From Microcystis wesenbergii FACHB-1317 (GTDB lineage Bacteria > Cyanobacteriota > Cyanobacteriia > Cyanobacteriales > Microcystaceae): a stretch of 61,350 nt of DNA. The translations under genes and the position numbers were made by a program. Below the pieces are notes generated by a model. The model searched no databases. It was not told the DNA's origin and was given only the letters and a program-made list of their open reading frames with translations. The stretch lies in assembly GCF_014696875.1 (NCBI RefSeq), contig NZ_JACJQV010000184.1, forward strand, positions 1 through 61,350, written 5' to 3'. Each line of letters starts with the position of its first letter. Position 1 is the stretch's first letter. Of this stretch, positions 17,003-26,489 are shown in pieces.

Positions 17003-17269
17003 TTATTTGCCGAAAACGGCTGGAATTACAATAGTAGCAGTGGCGGCAACGATCAGACCAAAAGCCAAATTAACTACCTGTTGATCAGCTTTTTGGTAGG
17101 TATCGATGCTAAGACTAAGTTCACGGATTTGGTTGATCACGTCTCCTAGCTTTTTTTCAATGTTTTGAACGTTACTTTCTAAAGTTTCTAATCGCCCCTC
17201 AATTGTATGAACGTCCCCTTCTAGCCTTTTTAGCTGTCCCTCTATTCGATCGAGTCTTTCTTCGGTCAT
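17003..17269 (-). CDS. Small coiled-coil membrane protein
   Basis: 88 aa. Residues 1-58 are an almost perfect heptad coiled coil (RLDRIEGQLKRLEGDVHTIE and so on), followed by a C-terminal membrane helix (LAFGLIVAATATIVIPAVFG). This tail-anchored layout resembles short hemolysin-XhlA-like or t-SNARE-like proteins, but no function is established. It lies upstream of the NIL-ferredoxin gene and may be cotranscribed with it; the link is positional only. The gene diverges from the thioredoxin-like gene at 17373. Confidence 0.75.
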   Translation of the reverse strand: MTEERLDRIEGQLKRLEGDVHTIEGRLETLESNVQNIEKKLGDVINQIRELSLSIDTYQKADQQVVNLAFGLIVAATATIVIPAVFGK

Positions 17270-17372
17270 AATTATTACCCATCTCTAACTTGATTGTAAC
17301 TCAATCGACACCAATACTAAAAGAGCGCAGCAGTCGTTACAATAGGACAAAGTAAACTTTGATTAAATATCC

Positions 17373-17924
17373 ATGACAGCCACCACACCCACCAACAAAA
17401 CCAGAAATCTTCTGCTGGCAGTAACGGCAGTTATCCTTAGTGTAGCGATTTTCTTCGGCTTTCAAACCACCGCTAGTTCCGTATCTTTGGAAGCGCAAGC
17501 GGAAAAAGCGACACCTTTCGATCTTGCCGTCAGCAATGGTAAACCCACCCTGACAGAATTTTATGCTAATTGGTGTACCAGTTGTCAGGCGATGGCCCCT
17601 GAAATTGCCGAAATTAAAAAACAATACGGTAATGCCATTAATTTTGTCATGCTCAACGTTGATAATAATAAATGGTTGCCAGAAATTCTCCGTTATCGTG
17701 TGGATGGTATTCCCCATTTTGTCTTTTTAAATAACCAAGGACAACCGGTTGCCCAAGCGATCGGAGAACAACCAAAATCAATTTTAACTGCTAATTTAGA
17801 AGCACTTTTAACTAATTCTACCCTACCCTATGCCACCACTACGGGAGAGACTTCTGATTTTAATATCCTTGTGGGTGCTAGTCAAACTGATCCCCGCAGT
17901 CACGGCAGTCAAGTTAAGCAGTAA
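17373..17924 (+). CDS. txlA: Thylakoid thioredoxin-like protein (TxlA/HCF164-like)
   Basis: 183 aa. An N-terminal membrane anchor (about residues 12-30) places a thioredoxin fold on the lumen or periplasm side. The active site is WCTSC (Cys68 and Cys71). The cis-Pro loop is VDGIPHFVF. Homologues of HCF164/TxlA pass reducing power across the thylakoid membrane for cytochrome b6f heme attachment. The window also holds ccsA (22593), which acts in the same c-type cytochrome assembly route, though not in the same operon. The C-terminal ~30 residues are polar and unconserved-looking. Confidence 0.82.
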   Translation: MTATTPTNKTRNLLLAVTAVILSVAIFFGFQTTASSVSLEAQAEKATPFDLAVSNGKPTLTEFYANWCTSCQAMAPEIAEIKKQYGNAINFVMLNVDNNKWLPEILRYRVDGIPHFVFLNNQGQPVAQAIGEQPKSILTANLEALLTNSTLPYATTTGETSDFNILVGASQTDPRSHGSQVKQ

Positions 17925-17993
17925 TCAGTTATCAGTAATCAGTAATCAGTTATCAGTAATCAGTTATCAGTAATCAGTTATCAGTTATCAGTG
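17925..17993. repeat. TCAGTTA/TCAGTAA heptamer array
   Basis: About nine tandem heptamers alternating between TCAGTTA and TCAGTAA begin directly at the stop codon of the thioredoxin-like gene. They belong to the same family as the array at position 1 but mix two variants, which suggests slippage among diverged units. Confidence 0.9.
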
Positions 17994-18070
17994 GAAAGCT
18001 TAGGGCTGAAAGCTATCATTCAAGAGTCAACTATCAATCAGTACATTTCATTGACTAAAATCTTTTAACT

Positions 18071-18433
18071 ATGGCGATTATTGTTCAACATTTGACCACA
18101 GGTAACGAATATATATTCCTAGGAGTTAGTGGGGGTGAAAGTAAGAATATTTTACCCACCAAAATGTTAGGAGATTTCTTCGCAACGGAGGCTCCAGATA
18201 AATCTCGATCGCTGACGGTTTGTGATGATCAAGGCCGGATTCTTTGGTTTCCTGTCACAGAAATGATTGTGGTGGAGGTAGATGGTCAAAAACCCGAAGA
18301 ATTATTACCAGAAATTATCGCTCCCGAACCGGTTCCTTTACAATTAGATAAAGAGAATCAACCTCAGTCCCCAGAAAATCAAGAAAACCAAGGAAACATC
18401 GATGAATTTGCCGAAGATGACGATTGGATCTAG
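18071..18433 (+). CDS. Conserved-looking 120-aa protein, unknown
   Basis: 120 aa. The first ~75 residues look like a compact beta-rich domain (MAIIVQHLTTGNEYIFLGV through RILWFPVTEMIVVEVDGQ). The C-terminal third is an acidic, Pro/Gln/Asn-rich tail ending EFAEDDDWI. I do not recognise a named family. The following gene begins inside the acidic tail (overlap of 32 bp in another frame, 18402-18433), which indicates translational coupling and perhaps a joint role. Confidence 0.7.
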   Translation: MAIIVQHLTTGNEYIFLGVSGGESKNILPTKMLGDFFATEAPDKSRSLTVCDDQGRILWFPVTEMIVVEVDGQKPEELLPEIIAPEPVPLQLDKENQPQSPENQENQGNIDEFAEDDDWI

Positions 18434-20318
18434 AATTAAATACCTAATTTTAGCGGGAATAATTGCCCTATTTACTATTGGCTTTAATTCCCTCTATTCT
18501 GTTTCTCAAAACTCGATCGCTTCCTTCCCTGTTGCCGAAGTTCAAACCCAATATCTTAACGATTGGACACCGGAATTAGAGGCAGAATTTCAACAAAGGG
18601 CCAAGCAGGTTATTAACCATTTTGCTAATCGGGAAAGTTATGGCAATTTGTGGGGAGAAAACGAGAAAAAATCCTATGCTATGGCCATGTTTGATTTCTT
18701 GGCAGGAAACCGGCAAAAAGCCCTAGATTTCCTGCAGCAGGATGACCCACAAACACGAGAACAGGCCCACACTGATTATATAGATTATTATTTTTCTTTT
18801 ACCCTGAAAGGACAAATCAGAAAATATTTTCTTCTCGGAAAGTATCTCGATCCTGTTTATCGTCAGAGAATGTATAATGCGGCGAAAATTTGGACAGAAA
18901 CCGACCCTTTACAACGGCCTCATCCTATCCACGGTACCGGCCAAGGAACGGGTAATGATTGGAGTATAACAAGACGGGGTTTATGGGTAGATAGTCGTAA
19001 TACTGATAACCTGCGGGCAATGCGCGAAACATCAGTTTATCTGATGGCCGAAGAAACCGGAAATGAGGCAACTCGTCAACTTTATAAAAGTAAAATTAAG
19101 CGTTACGTTTCAGCTTTATATAACATCGGTATGGGAGAATGGGATTCAGAAGTTTATCACGGTCATACCTTTGCTCCCTATCTCAATCTCTACGATTTTG
19201 CTCAAGATACGGAAGTTAAACAATGGGCAAAAATGGCCTTAGATTGGTTATCCATGGCCGCTAGTGTTAAATATTATCGCGGTGGTTGGGGTAGCCCTGT
19301 AAAACGCGATTATGGTGGTAGTAATGGGGTAATGCGATCGGATTCTGCCCGCACTTTTTGGTTATATTTTGGTGATACTCCTGTCCCCAATAATCGCCCG
19401 GAATTGGACTCTCTTTATCTAATTACCAGTCGTTATCGTCCTCCTTTAGCAGTGATGGAATTAGCCCGAAAAAACTTTAATAAACCGGTAGAAATTCTCG
19501 CTAGTAAACCCCTGTATGAAAACTGGAAACCGGGCAATAATCAAAGTCCGGGTTATTGGGAAACTCAATTTATCGGCCCTAGTTATCAAATGGGTAGTCT
19601 GGCGGGGACTTTCCCCGATGGCGATGTGGCCTCATTTAAATTAATGGCCTTTAATCAACAAAAAGGGGTGGATTTTTTTGTGGCTAACACTGGCAAAAAT
19701 GGCGTAAAACCGGGCAAAAATCCTGGGGATGAAATCGGACAATATCGTAATCTTTTAATCTGGTTACGACCGGCAGACCAAGCTTTTTTCTGGCAATTAC
19801 CGAAAACTGCTAAGGTAGAAAAAGATGATAATATCTGGTTTATTCAATTAGAAAAAACTTGGTTAGCTCTGAGATTAATCAATCTTTCTTCTCCTGAAAT
19901 TATCGAGATTCCTAATTCCCCTTATCCCGATGATCATACCTACCAAGCTTTACCCACAGGTAACAATTATGCGGGTTTTGCTCTGGAAGTGGGGGAAGCG
20001 GCAACCCAGGGCAGTTATGAGAATTTCAAGAGCATATTTAAGCAAAAAAGTCAAGTAAATTTAACTCAAATTAACCAAGGCAGCCTCTTATTTAAAGGCA
20101 GTCAGGGACAGAGTTTACAATTTACCTATAATCAAATCAATCTACTGCCGATTTTAATTCGTAACGGTCAAAAGCACGATTGGTCAAAAAATTTCGCCCT
20201 TTATAACAGTTTAAGTCGAGATAACTCTCCCGTTTCTTTGGGTTGGAAAAAGGGCAAATTAACCGTCAAAGCAGGGAAATATCAATTTTCTAATGCTTTG
20301 ATCCTGTCTTCTCCTTAA
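18402..20318 (+). CDS. Large exported protein, unknown function
   Basis: 638 aa. An N-terminal signal or anchor helix (YLILAGIIALFTIGFNSLYS, about 14-33) suggests export. The body begins with an alpha-helical region containing W, Y and H residues (WGENEKKSYAMAMFDFLAG, GMGEWDSEVYHGHTF). It ends in a beta-rich half, an alpha/alpha-toroid plus beta-sandwich order that recalls polysaccharide lyases of the heparinase/alginate-lyase type. I cannot assign a family firmly. ATG 18402 has AAGGAAA 8 nt upstream; ATG 18417 is an alternative. It overlaps the preceding 120-aa gene. Confidence 0.75.
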   Translation: MNLPKMTIGSRIKYLILAGIIALFTIGFNSLYSVSQNSIASFPVAEVQTQYLNDWTPELEAEFQQRAKQVINHFANRESYGNLWGENEKKSYAMAMFDFLAGNRQKALDFLQQDDPQTREQAHTDYIDYYFSFTLKGQIRKYFLLGKYLDPVYRQRMYNAAKIWTETDPLQRPHPIHGTGQGTGNDWSITRRGLWVDSRNTDNLRAMRETSVYLMAEETGNEATRQLYKSKIKRYVSALYNIGMGEWDSEVYHGHTFAPYLNLYDFAQDTEVKQWAKMALDWLSMAASVKYYRGGWGSPVKRDYGGSNGVMRSDSARTFWLYFGDTPVPNNRPELDSLYLITSRYRPPLAVMELARKNFNKPVEILASKPLYENWKPGNNQSPGYWETQFIGPSYQMGSLAGTFPDGDVASFKLMAFNQQKGVDFFVANTGKNGVKPGKNPGDEIGQYRNLLIWLRPADQAFFWQLPKTAKVEKDDNIWFIQLEKTWLALRLINLSSPEIIEIPNSPYPDDHTYQALPTGNNYAGFALEVGEAATQGSYENFKSIFKQKSQVNLTQINQGSLLFKGSQGQSLQFTYNQINLLPILIRNGQKHDWSKNFALYNSLSRDNSPVSLGWKKGKLTVKAGKYQFSNALILSSP

Positions 20319-20338
20319 GTTAGATATTCTCGACTATT

Positions 20339-20495
20339 TATTCAGCAGACCCTAGTTATGAGAAGAGGCAAAAGGCAAAAGGCAAAAGGCAAAAGGCAGC
20401 TTTGTTCTCCCCACTTCCCCACTTCCCCACACCCCACACCCCACACCCTGTCCCCACGAAAAACTTTTTCAGCAGACCCTATTTATGAGGATTGC
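20339..20495. repeat. Low-complexity repeats between convergent genes
   Basis: The gap holds a direct repeat (TTCAGCAGACCCTA then GTTATGAG or TTTATGAG at about 20341-20361 and 20467-20488). Between its copies lie GGCAAAA heptamers (about 20366-20396) and CCCCACTT/CCCCACA heptamers (20409-20447). A similar G-rich heptamer (GGGGTGT) appears at 23594-23617 and 26160-26196. No gene is present. Confidence 0.8.
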
Positions 20496-22460
20496 TCAGA
20501 CGATTTGTGCTTGATTTAAGAATTCTTGCAATTCTTCTCCTTCGATTACTTCCGTGGTCAAAAGATTAGCGGTAATCGACTCTAATAAATTGCGGTTGTG
20601 ACTGAGAATTGCTAGGGCTTTTTGGTAACTAGCGTCGATAATTTGTTTCACTTCTTCATCGATCGCTTTGGCCGTATTTTCCCCGATCGAACGCCGGGGA
20701 CTACCCTGATTATTACCTAAAAAATTAGCCTGTCCTGTTTTATCGTAGGCTAGGGGACCCAAGGATTTACTCATACCATAAATTGTCACCATTCTTTCCG
20801 CAATATCCGTCGCCCTTTGTAAATCGTCGGAAGCGCCATTAGTCACACTGCCAAAGATTAATTCTTCGGCTGCCCGACCGCCCAATAACATAGTAATTTG
20901 TTCTTTAAATTCGGTTTCTGTCATCAAAAAACGGTCTTCCGTGGGAATTTTCAGGGTATAACCCAAAGCGGATAAACCGCGGGGAACGATGGAAATTTTC
21001 TCCACCCGACCACCTCCCGGCATGACAGCGCCGACTAAAGCATGGCCAACCTCGTGATAAGCGACGATTTTCTTTTCTTTTTCGGATAAAACCCGACTTT
21101 TCTTTTCTAAGCCGGCGATAACTCTTTCTATCGCCTCTTTAAAATCAATTTGACTGACTTTTTCCCGATTATTGCGGGCAGCCAAGAGAGCAGCCTCATT
21201 GACGAGGTTGGCTAAATCGGCACCGGCAAAACCGGGGGTTTGGGTAGCGATCGCTTTGAGGTTAACATCTTCACCCATCTGGACTCGTTGGGCGTATATT
21301 TGCAAAATTGCCAATCTTCCCGCTAAATCGGGACGATCCACCAAAACTTGACGATCAAAGCGCCCCGGACGCAATAAAGCGGCATCAAGAGTCTCTGGGC
21401 GATTGGTGGCGGCTAAAACGATGACGACGGCTTCTTTGGGGCTAAAACCGTCCATTTCTGTCAAAAGTTGGTTTAAAGTCTGCTCGCGCTCATCATTACT
21501 GCCGCTAGTTCCCGATCCCGAACTTCTCGATTTACCGATCGCGTCCAATTCATCAATAAAAATGATGCTAGGGGCATTTTTCTTCGCTTGGGCAAATAGA
21601 TCCCGCACCCGGGCCGCCCCAGTGCCGACAAATAATTCCACAAATTCCGAGGCCGAAATGCTAAAAAAAGTCACTCCCGCTTCTCCCGCGACCGCTTTTG
21701 CTAAGAGAGTTTTTCCCGTCCCCGGCGGTCCGACTAAGAGAACACCTTTAGGAATACGCGCCCCGATTTTATTAAAGCGCTCGGCATCCTTGAGAAATTC
21801 GACAATTTCCTTTAACTCGGTTTTTGCTTCCTCGGCCCCGGCCACATCACTGAAGGTAATCGGATATTTTTCGCCGTCTCCGTAAACTTTAGCGAGATTT
21901 TTATTAAAAAGCAGCGATTTACGCGTGTCATCGTTGCGATAGAACAGAAACTGCATAGCGGCGACTAAAATTAAGGGGGGAACCACCCAAGCGAGGAGAG
22001 TGCTGATCCAACTGTTTTCGGCCACGGGAATCGCCTCGAAGATTACGCCTTTTTTCTGTAATAGTTGGGGTAATTGGGGGTTATAGACTGGAATCGTGGC
22101 CAAGACTCTTTCTGGGACTAGATTACTGCTTGGTTTGCTGTCCAGAGAACTAGAATCACCGTAAAGGGGATTATTTGATTCTGGGGGATTAACGGGGGGA
22201 TTACCCGGAATAGGCAGGGATTCGAAAGGATTTTTTAATTGATAAAAGATGACTTGATTGCCAATTTTGACCTTACTGATGTCGCCCCGTTCCACTTTAC
22301 TGATAAATTCGCTGTAGGGTTCCAGGGGAATATTGGACAATTCTGAGGAACGAGGGATAAGAAAATAGCCTAAAGCGGCAACACCAGAACAAATGAGCAG
22401 GATTTTGCCTAACCGCGGCAAACGCGACCAGGAAAATTTATTATCTTCTTGATTAGCCAT
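20496..22460 (-). CDS. ftsH: ATP-dependent zinc metalloprotease FtsH
   Basis: 654 aa from ATG 22460; an ATG at 22499 would add 13 residues. Order of parts: a membrane helix near [15 protein letters not shown], a luminal loop with a long Pro/Asn/Ser insertion, a second helix ([20 protein letters not shown]), then AAA+ with Walker A GPPGTGKT, Walker [12 protein letters not shown] and [21 protein letters not shown], and the zinc protease motif HEVGH. Cyanobacteria have four FtsH types used for photosystem repair or stress; the Pro-rich insertion may help place this one. It is divergent from ccsA with 132 bp between starts. Confidence 0.95.
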   Translation of the reverse strand: MANQEDNKFSWSRLPRLGKILLICSGVAALGYFLIPRSSELSNIPLEPYSEFISKVERGDISKVKIGNQVIFYQLKNPFESLPIPGNPPVNPPESNNPLYGDSSSLDSKPSSNLVPERVLATIPVYNPQLPQLLQKKGVIFEAIPVAENSWISTLLAWVVPPLILVAAMQFLFYRNDDTRKSLLFNKNLAKVYGDGEKYPITFSDVAGAEEAKTELKEIVEFLKDAERFNKIGARIPKGVLLVGPPGTGKTLLAKAVAGEAGVTFFSISASEFVELFVGTGAARVRDLFAQAKKNAPSIIFIDELDAIGKSRSSGSGTSGSNDEREQTLNQLLTEMDGFSPKEAVVIVLAATNRPETLDAALLRPGRFDRQVLVDRPDLAGRLAILQIYAQRVQMGEDVNLKAIATQTPGFAGADLANLVNEAALLAARNNREKVSQIDFKEAIERVIAGLEKKSRVLSEKEKKIVAYHEVGHALVGAVMPGGGRVEKISIVPRGLSALGYTLKIPTEDRFLMTETEFKEQITMLLGGRAAEELIFGSVTNGASDDLQRATDIAERMVTIYGMSKSLGPLAYDKTGQANFLGNNQGSPRRSIGENTAKAIDEEVKQIIDASYQKALAILSHNRNLLESITANLLTTEVIEGEELQEFLNQAQIV

Positions 22461-22592
22461 AATTTTTAGGGCAGGTGAGAGTGAAAATACAAAGTTCATA
22501 CTAACAATTCCCTATCTCGATCGCCTTACCGATGGGATAGGATAGAGGATGGAATACTTGGTAGCGAGCGAGCGACAAACGAGAGAAATCCC

Positions 22593-23579
22593 ATGAATTT
22601 AGTTAGCTTAGAGAACTTTCTCGATAACACTTCTTTTTTAGTCCTGTTTTTAACCATGCTGGTTTATTGGGCCGGGGCAGCCTTTCCTAGCATACCTTTG
22701 TTGCCGGGCCTGGGCAGCACGGGAGTGGCCATCGCTAACCTCTGTATCGCCGCTTTATTGGGGGCGCGCTGGTTAGAAGCGGGTTATTTCCCCATCAGCA
22801 ATCTTTACGAATCTTTATTCTTTCTCGCTTGGGGTGTAACTGCGGTTCATTTAATTGCTGAGTACACTAGCCGCAGTCGCCTGGTGGGGGTGGTGACGAC
22901 TCCTGTAGCCATGGGGATTACTGCTTTTGCCACTTTGTCCTTACCCGGGGAAATGCAAACTTCGGCGCCCTTGGTTCCGGCTTTAAAATCGAATTGGTTG
23001 ATGATGCACGTTAGCGTCATGATGTTAAGTTATGCTGCTTTGATGGTGGGTTCCCTGATGGCGATCGCTTTTCTGATCGTCACGAGAGGTCAAAATATTG
23101 AGTTAAAAGGCAGTTCCGTGGGTACGGGAGCCTATCGTCTCCAAAATAAGTTATCTACCACTCTTTCCGCCCCAATTTTCCTGGAAACGGCTAACGGTGG
23201 CACAACCGCCCTTTTAACTCCCACCCTAACAGCGATGGCGACTCTTTCGCCCCAACGTCTTAGCTTGGCGGAAACCCTCGATAATATCAGTTATCGGGTC
23301 ATTGGCCTCGGTTTTCCCCTTCTCACTATCGGTATCATCGCCGGAGCAGTTTGGGCCAATGAAGCTTGGGGTTCCTATTGGAGTTGGGATCCGAAAGAAA
23401 CTTGGGCGCTAATCACTTGGTTAGTGTTTGCCGCTTATCTCCATGCCCGCATTACCCGGGGATGGCAGGGAAGAAAACCAGCTATTCTAGCAGCGAGTGG
23501 TTTTGTTGTGGTTTGGGTATGTTATTTAGGGGTGAATCTTTTAGGTAAAGGTCTTCATTCCTACGGCTGGTTTTTCTAA
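22593..23579 (+). CDS. ccsA: Cytochrome c biogenesis protein CcsA (CcsB/ResC type)
   Basis: 328 aa, a polytopic membrane protein of normal length. The heme-handling tryptophan-rich motif is present as [19 protein letters not shown] with following His-containing YLHAR. Further conserved histidines are visible in LMMHVSVM and KGLHSYGW. With Ccs1 it forms the system II complex that delivers heme across the thylakoid membrane to apocytochromes c6 and f. NCBI sometimes names the cyanobacterial protein CcsB. Ccs1 is not in this window. The 23580-23848 downstream gap holds GGGGTGT heptamers and a family A element. Confidence 0.93.
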   Translation: MNLVSLENFLDNTSFLVLFLTMLVYWAGAAFPSIPLLPGLGSTGVAIANLCIAALLGARWLEAGYFPISNLYESLFFLAWGVTAVHLIAEYTSRSRLVGVVTTPVAMGITAFATLSLPGEMQTSAPLVPALKSNWLMMHVSVMMLSYAALMVGSLMAIAFLIVTRGQNIELKGSSVGTGAYRLQNKLSTTLSAPIFLETANGGTTALLTPTLTAMATLSPQRLSLAETLDNISYRVIGLGFPLLTIGIIAGAVWANEAWGSYWSWDPKETWALITWLVFAAYLHARITRGWQGRKPAILAASGFVVVWVCYLGVNLLGKGLHSYGWFF

Positions 23580-23705
23580 ATCAGTTATAGGGGTGGGTTG
23601 TGGGGTGTGGGGTGTGGGAAGAATAAATAAAAATAATCTTCTGACGACCGACGACCGACTCCTAACCCCACCAACAAACTTTTTGCCGCAAACCATAAAT
23701 AATTA

Positions 23706-23827
23706 TAAGTAGGGAGGCACAATTATTTGTAGGATGGGTTAGCGGTAGCGTAACATAATCGGGCGTTGGGTTTCATGCTTCAACCCAACCTACGTTCATC
23801 TTATATTTAATTCCACCCACCCACTTA
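23706..23827 (-). mobile_element. Family A miniature element, copy 3 (inverted)
   Basis: 122 bp, the reverse complement of the copies at 1285 and 11858, with ends TAAGTAGGGAGGCACAATTA and TAATTCCACCCACCCACTTA. It lies 21 bp before the aspartoacylase start, so the element may carry or displace that gene's promoter and leader. Upstream at 23590-23617 is a run of GGGGTGT-type heptamers. Confidence 0.88.
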
Positions 23828-23848
23828 ACTTCTCAAAAATTATAAAAA

Positions 23849-24742
23849 ATGATCGAGCGGAAAACTACTATTAAAAATCTGGCTTTAATTGCCGGTGTGC
23901 ATGGCAATGAACTAACTCCCGCTTATTTGGTTAAATACCTGCAAAAGTCACCTAATCTTATTGCTCGCAGCAGTTTTCAATCCCACAGTCTCATCGCTAA
24001 TCCCTTAGCCCTAAAGCAACGGGTTAGATATATCGATACGGATTTAAATCGTTGTTTTAACCAGAAAGATTTAGTTAATCCCGATTGTCAGCAATACGAA
24101 CAAAAACGAGCCAAAAAAATAGTTAAAGAAATCCGAGAAAAATCCATTGATTTATTAATCGATATTCACAGCACCACATCTAATATGATGCTGGCGATTA
24201 TTTATTCTAATCCCCATCCTTGGCTATTAAAACTATTTACCTATCTGACTAAAATTAATCCTGAGGTGCGCTTAATTTATCATCCCGTCAGCGAGGAAGA
24301 AAATCATTTTCTGAAAGGAATTTGTCCCCTAGCTTTTACCCTAGAAATCGGTCCGGTTAACCATGGGGTCATCTGTCCCTATCTTTTTCGTCAAACCGAA
24401 ACACTTATCTATCAAATCCTAGACTATATCGAACAGGAAAATTATCTCGCTGCCCATCTCGATACTTTCAGCGAATCCCTCACAGTTTACCAACGTTTAG
24501 GATCGATCGATTATCCTAGGGATGAACAGGGTGAAATTAAAGCCATGTTACATCCTCAGATTCTTCAACGAGATTATCAGGCAATTCAACCCAATCAACC
24601 GATTTTTCTAGGATTTGATGGTCAGGAAATTATCTATCGTGGTGAATCTGAACTATATCCTATCTTTGTCGGAGAATCTTCCTATAAAGAAAAAGGAATC
24701 GCCCTTTGTTGGACAGCCAAAAAACAAATTGATATTAATTAG
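23849..24742 (+). CDS. Probable aspartoacylase (AstE/AspA family)
   Basis: 297 aa. The zinc peptidase M14-like motifs are in place: GVHGNELTP (His and Glu zinc ligands), DLNRCF, and DIHSTTSNM with the third zinc ligand. The later block FTLEIGPVNHGV carries the catalytic Glu. The family removes acyl groups from N-acyl amino acids such as N-acetyl-aspartate; the natural cyanobacterial substrate is unknown. The gene is alone on its strand, with a Ser/Thr kinase gene beginning 56 bp after its stop. It may be cotranscribed with that gene. Confidence 0.88.
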   Translation: MIERKTTIKNLALIAGVHGNELTPAYLVKYLQKSPNLIARSSFQSHSLIANPLALKQRVRYIDTDLNRCFNQKDLVNPDCQQYEQKRAKKIVKEIREKSIDLLIDIHSTTSNMMLAIIYSNPHPWLLKLFTYLTKINPEVRLIYHPVSEEENHFLKGICPLAFTLEIGPVNHGVICPYLFRQTETLIYQILDYIEQENYLAAHLDTFSESLTVYQRLGSIDYPRDEQGEIKAMLHPQILQRDYQAIQPNQPIFLGFDGQEIIYRGESELYPIFVGESSYKEKGIALCWTAKKQIDIN

Positions 24743-24798
24743 TACTAGACAGTAGTTTTCTTGACAAAAAAACAGGTCTAAATAAGGGAAAAGCCACT

Positions 24799-26121
24799 AT
24801 GACCTTTACTTCTGATTCTCTTTTAGCTGAACGTTACCAACTACAACAACGCCTAGGAAATACCGCTATCGGTCGTCAAACTTGGTTAGCTACCGATATA
24901 TTATCCCAGGAATCGGTAATTATTAAACTCCTCGCTTTTAGTCCCCAGATGGAGTGGGAAGAATTAAAATTATTTGAACGGGAGTCCGCCGTTTTAGCTT
25001 CTCTCTATCATCCCCGTATTCCCCGCTATCGCGATTATTTTTCCCTCGATAAAAATCAAGGTGACGGGATTCCTTGGTTTGTACTTGTACAAGATTATAT
25101 ACCGGGAGAATCCTTAAGCGATCGCTTAGAAAGGGGGCAACGTTTCACCCCTACGGTAATTCGGAATATTGCCCAAGAAGTTCTCGAAATTCTCATTTAT
25201 TTGCATGAATTATCGCCCCCAGTATTACATCGAGATATTAAACCTAGTAATTTAATTATTAACTCGGAAAATAACGTTTATTTAGTAGATTTTGGCGCAG
25301 TACAGTCCAGGGGTGCAGTGACAGGAGTTACTTTTACCGTGGTGGGGACGAGTGGTTATGCACCCCTAGAACAATTTTGGGGCCGGGCAGTTCCGGGTTC
25401 TGATTTATATGCCTTGGGCATGACTTTAATTCATTTATTGACGGGAATTGTGCCGATAGAACTGCCCCACCGCGAGTCTAAAATTCAATTTCGCCAACTG
25501 GTGACAATCGATGATGATTTAATCGATTGGTTAGAAACTATGACTGATATGGCGGTAGAAAAGCGGTTTAAAAGTGCCAGAGAAGCCCTAAAATTTCTTC
25601 AACATCCCTACCATCGTCAAGTATCAAGTTTAATCGATCCTAAGAAATTACCAAAACCTCCCCACAGTTCCATCCGTATCGCTAAACACCGGGATAATTT
25701 AGAGATTAATTTACCCCCCAAAATTAAGCTACCTTCCGATAAGCCTACCCTCTGGTCTTTGGCGATTGTCCTTACTGTCACTGTTTTTATCTCCCCGATT
25801 CTTACCTTTATTATAGCTCTAATTGGTTTTATTTGTTTGCGGGAGATGCAATTAATTCTTACCCCTCAAGAAGTTTTAATTAAATATAAACTCTTCAATT
25901 TTATCTACAAAAAATTTGCTTTTAAAACTCAAGATTTATGGGGTATTTTTCTTCATAGTAATGGCACAGAAGGTAACTATCAGATTCGTCTGCGGACGGC
26001 TAAAAATTATTATCTTATCGGTCAGAATCTCCGCGAGGATGAATGTCTCTGGTTAGGACAGGAAATCCAAGACTGGTTAAATTTTATCAAATATAGCGTT
26101 TCTCCTCAAGATGAAGTGTAA
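24799..26121 (+). CDS. Serine/threonine protein kinase, membrane associated
   Basis: 440 aa. The Hanks-type kinase domain spans about 13-285: an atypical glycine loop (LGNTAIGRQ), catalytic Lys43 in VIIKLL, HRDIKPSN with Asp146, and DFGAVQS with Asp164. The activation segment is GTSGYAPLEQFWG. Two membrane helices follow at about 318-350, then a cytoplasmic PH-like domain of about 80 residues. The loose glycine loop is common in the cyanobacterial SpkB/PknB-like group. The last codons and stop lie inside a copy of dispersed repeat C (see 26104-26300). Confidence 0.88.
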   Translation: MTFTSDSLLAERYQLQQRLGNTAIGRQTWLATDILSQESVIIKLLAFSPQMEWEELKLFERESAVLASLYHPRIPRYRDYFSLDKNQGDGIPWFVLVQDYIPGESLSDRLERGQRFTPTVIRNIAQEVLEILIYLHELSPPVLHRDIKPSNLIINSENNVYLVDFGAVQSRGAVTGVTFTVVGTSGYAPLEQFWGRAVPGSDLYALGMTLIHLLTGIVPIELPHRESKIQFRQLVTIDDDLIDWLETMTDMAVEKRFKSAREALKFLQHPYHRQVSSLIDPKKLPKPPHSSIRIAKHRDNLEINLPPKIKLPSDKPTLWSLAIVLTVTVFISPILTFIIALIGFICLREMQLILTPQEVLIKYKLFNFIYKKFAFKTQDLWGIFLHSNGTEGNYQIRLRTAKNYYLIGQNLREDECLWLGQEIQDWLNFIKYSVSPQDEV

Positions 26122-26300
26122 CCTGACAGGGTATCTTCTCCTGACTTGAAAGAGGGTGTAGGGTGTGGGGTGTGGGGTGTGGGGTGTGGGGTGTAGGAAA
26201 GGAAACCTCTTTCATCTGTGGGGGTGAAAATTTTTTCATCGGGACTGACTACCCAAAAGGAGAACTTTGTACCTCACCATTAAGATAAATGAGAATCAAT
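26104..26300. repeat. Dispersed repeat C split by GGGGTGT heptamers
   Basis: GCGTTTCTC followed by AAGATGAAGTGTAA (26097-26122, including the kinase stop) matches 41215-41245. GTACCTCACCATTAAGATAA (26270-26289) matches, inverted, the other end of the copy at 9775-9865. Between these two halves lie GGGGTGT heptamers (about 26160-26196), as if they had expanded within or replaced the middle. From 26301 to the DUF815 start at 26490 nothing else is recognised. Confidence 0.65.
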
Positions 26301-26489
26301 TCAAGAAATCCTAGGAATTAGTCGGTAGGCATTTTCCCTTTTTTAACCTTAATCTTGCAAAGATCACCCTATCTTGGTAGTATAATAACTGATTTACATT
26401 TCCTCGGCTACAGGACGGCAATTATTAAATCGGATTAGGAATTGCCAAAAGGCGGCCATGAAATGTTAGTTATTAGTGGAGAAGAAAAA

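Noticed and set aside
17925-17993. Short repeats as a possible CRISPR
   Set aside because: Seven-bp tandem units without spacers.
26442-26489. Upstream starts for the DUF815 gene
   Set aside because: ATG 26490 has a well-spaced GGAG; the extra residues look unconserved.
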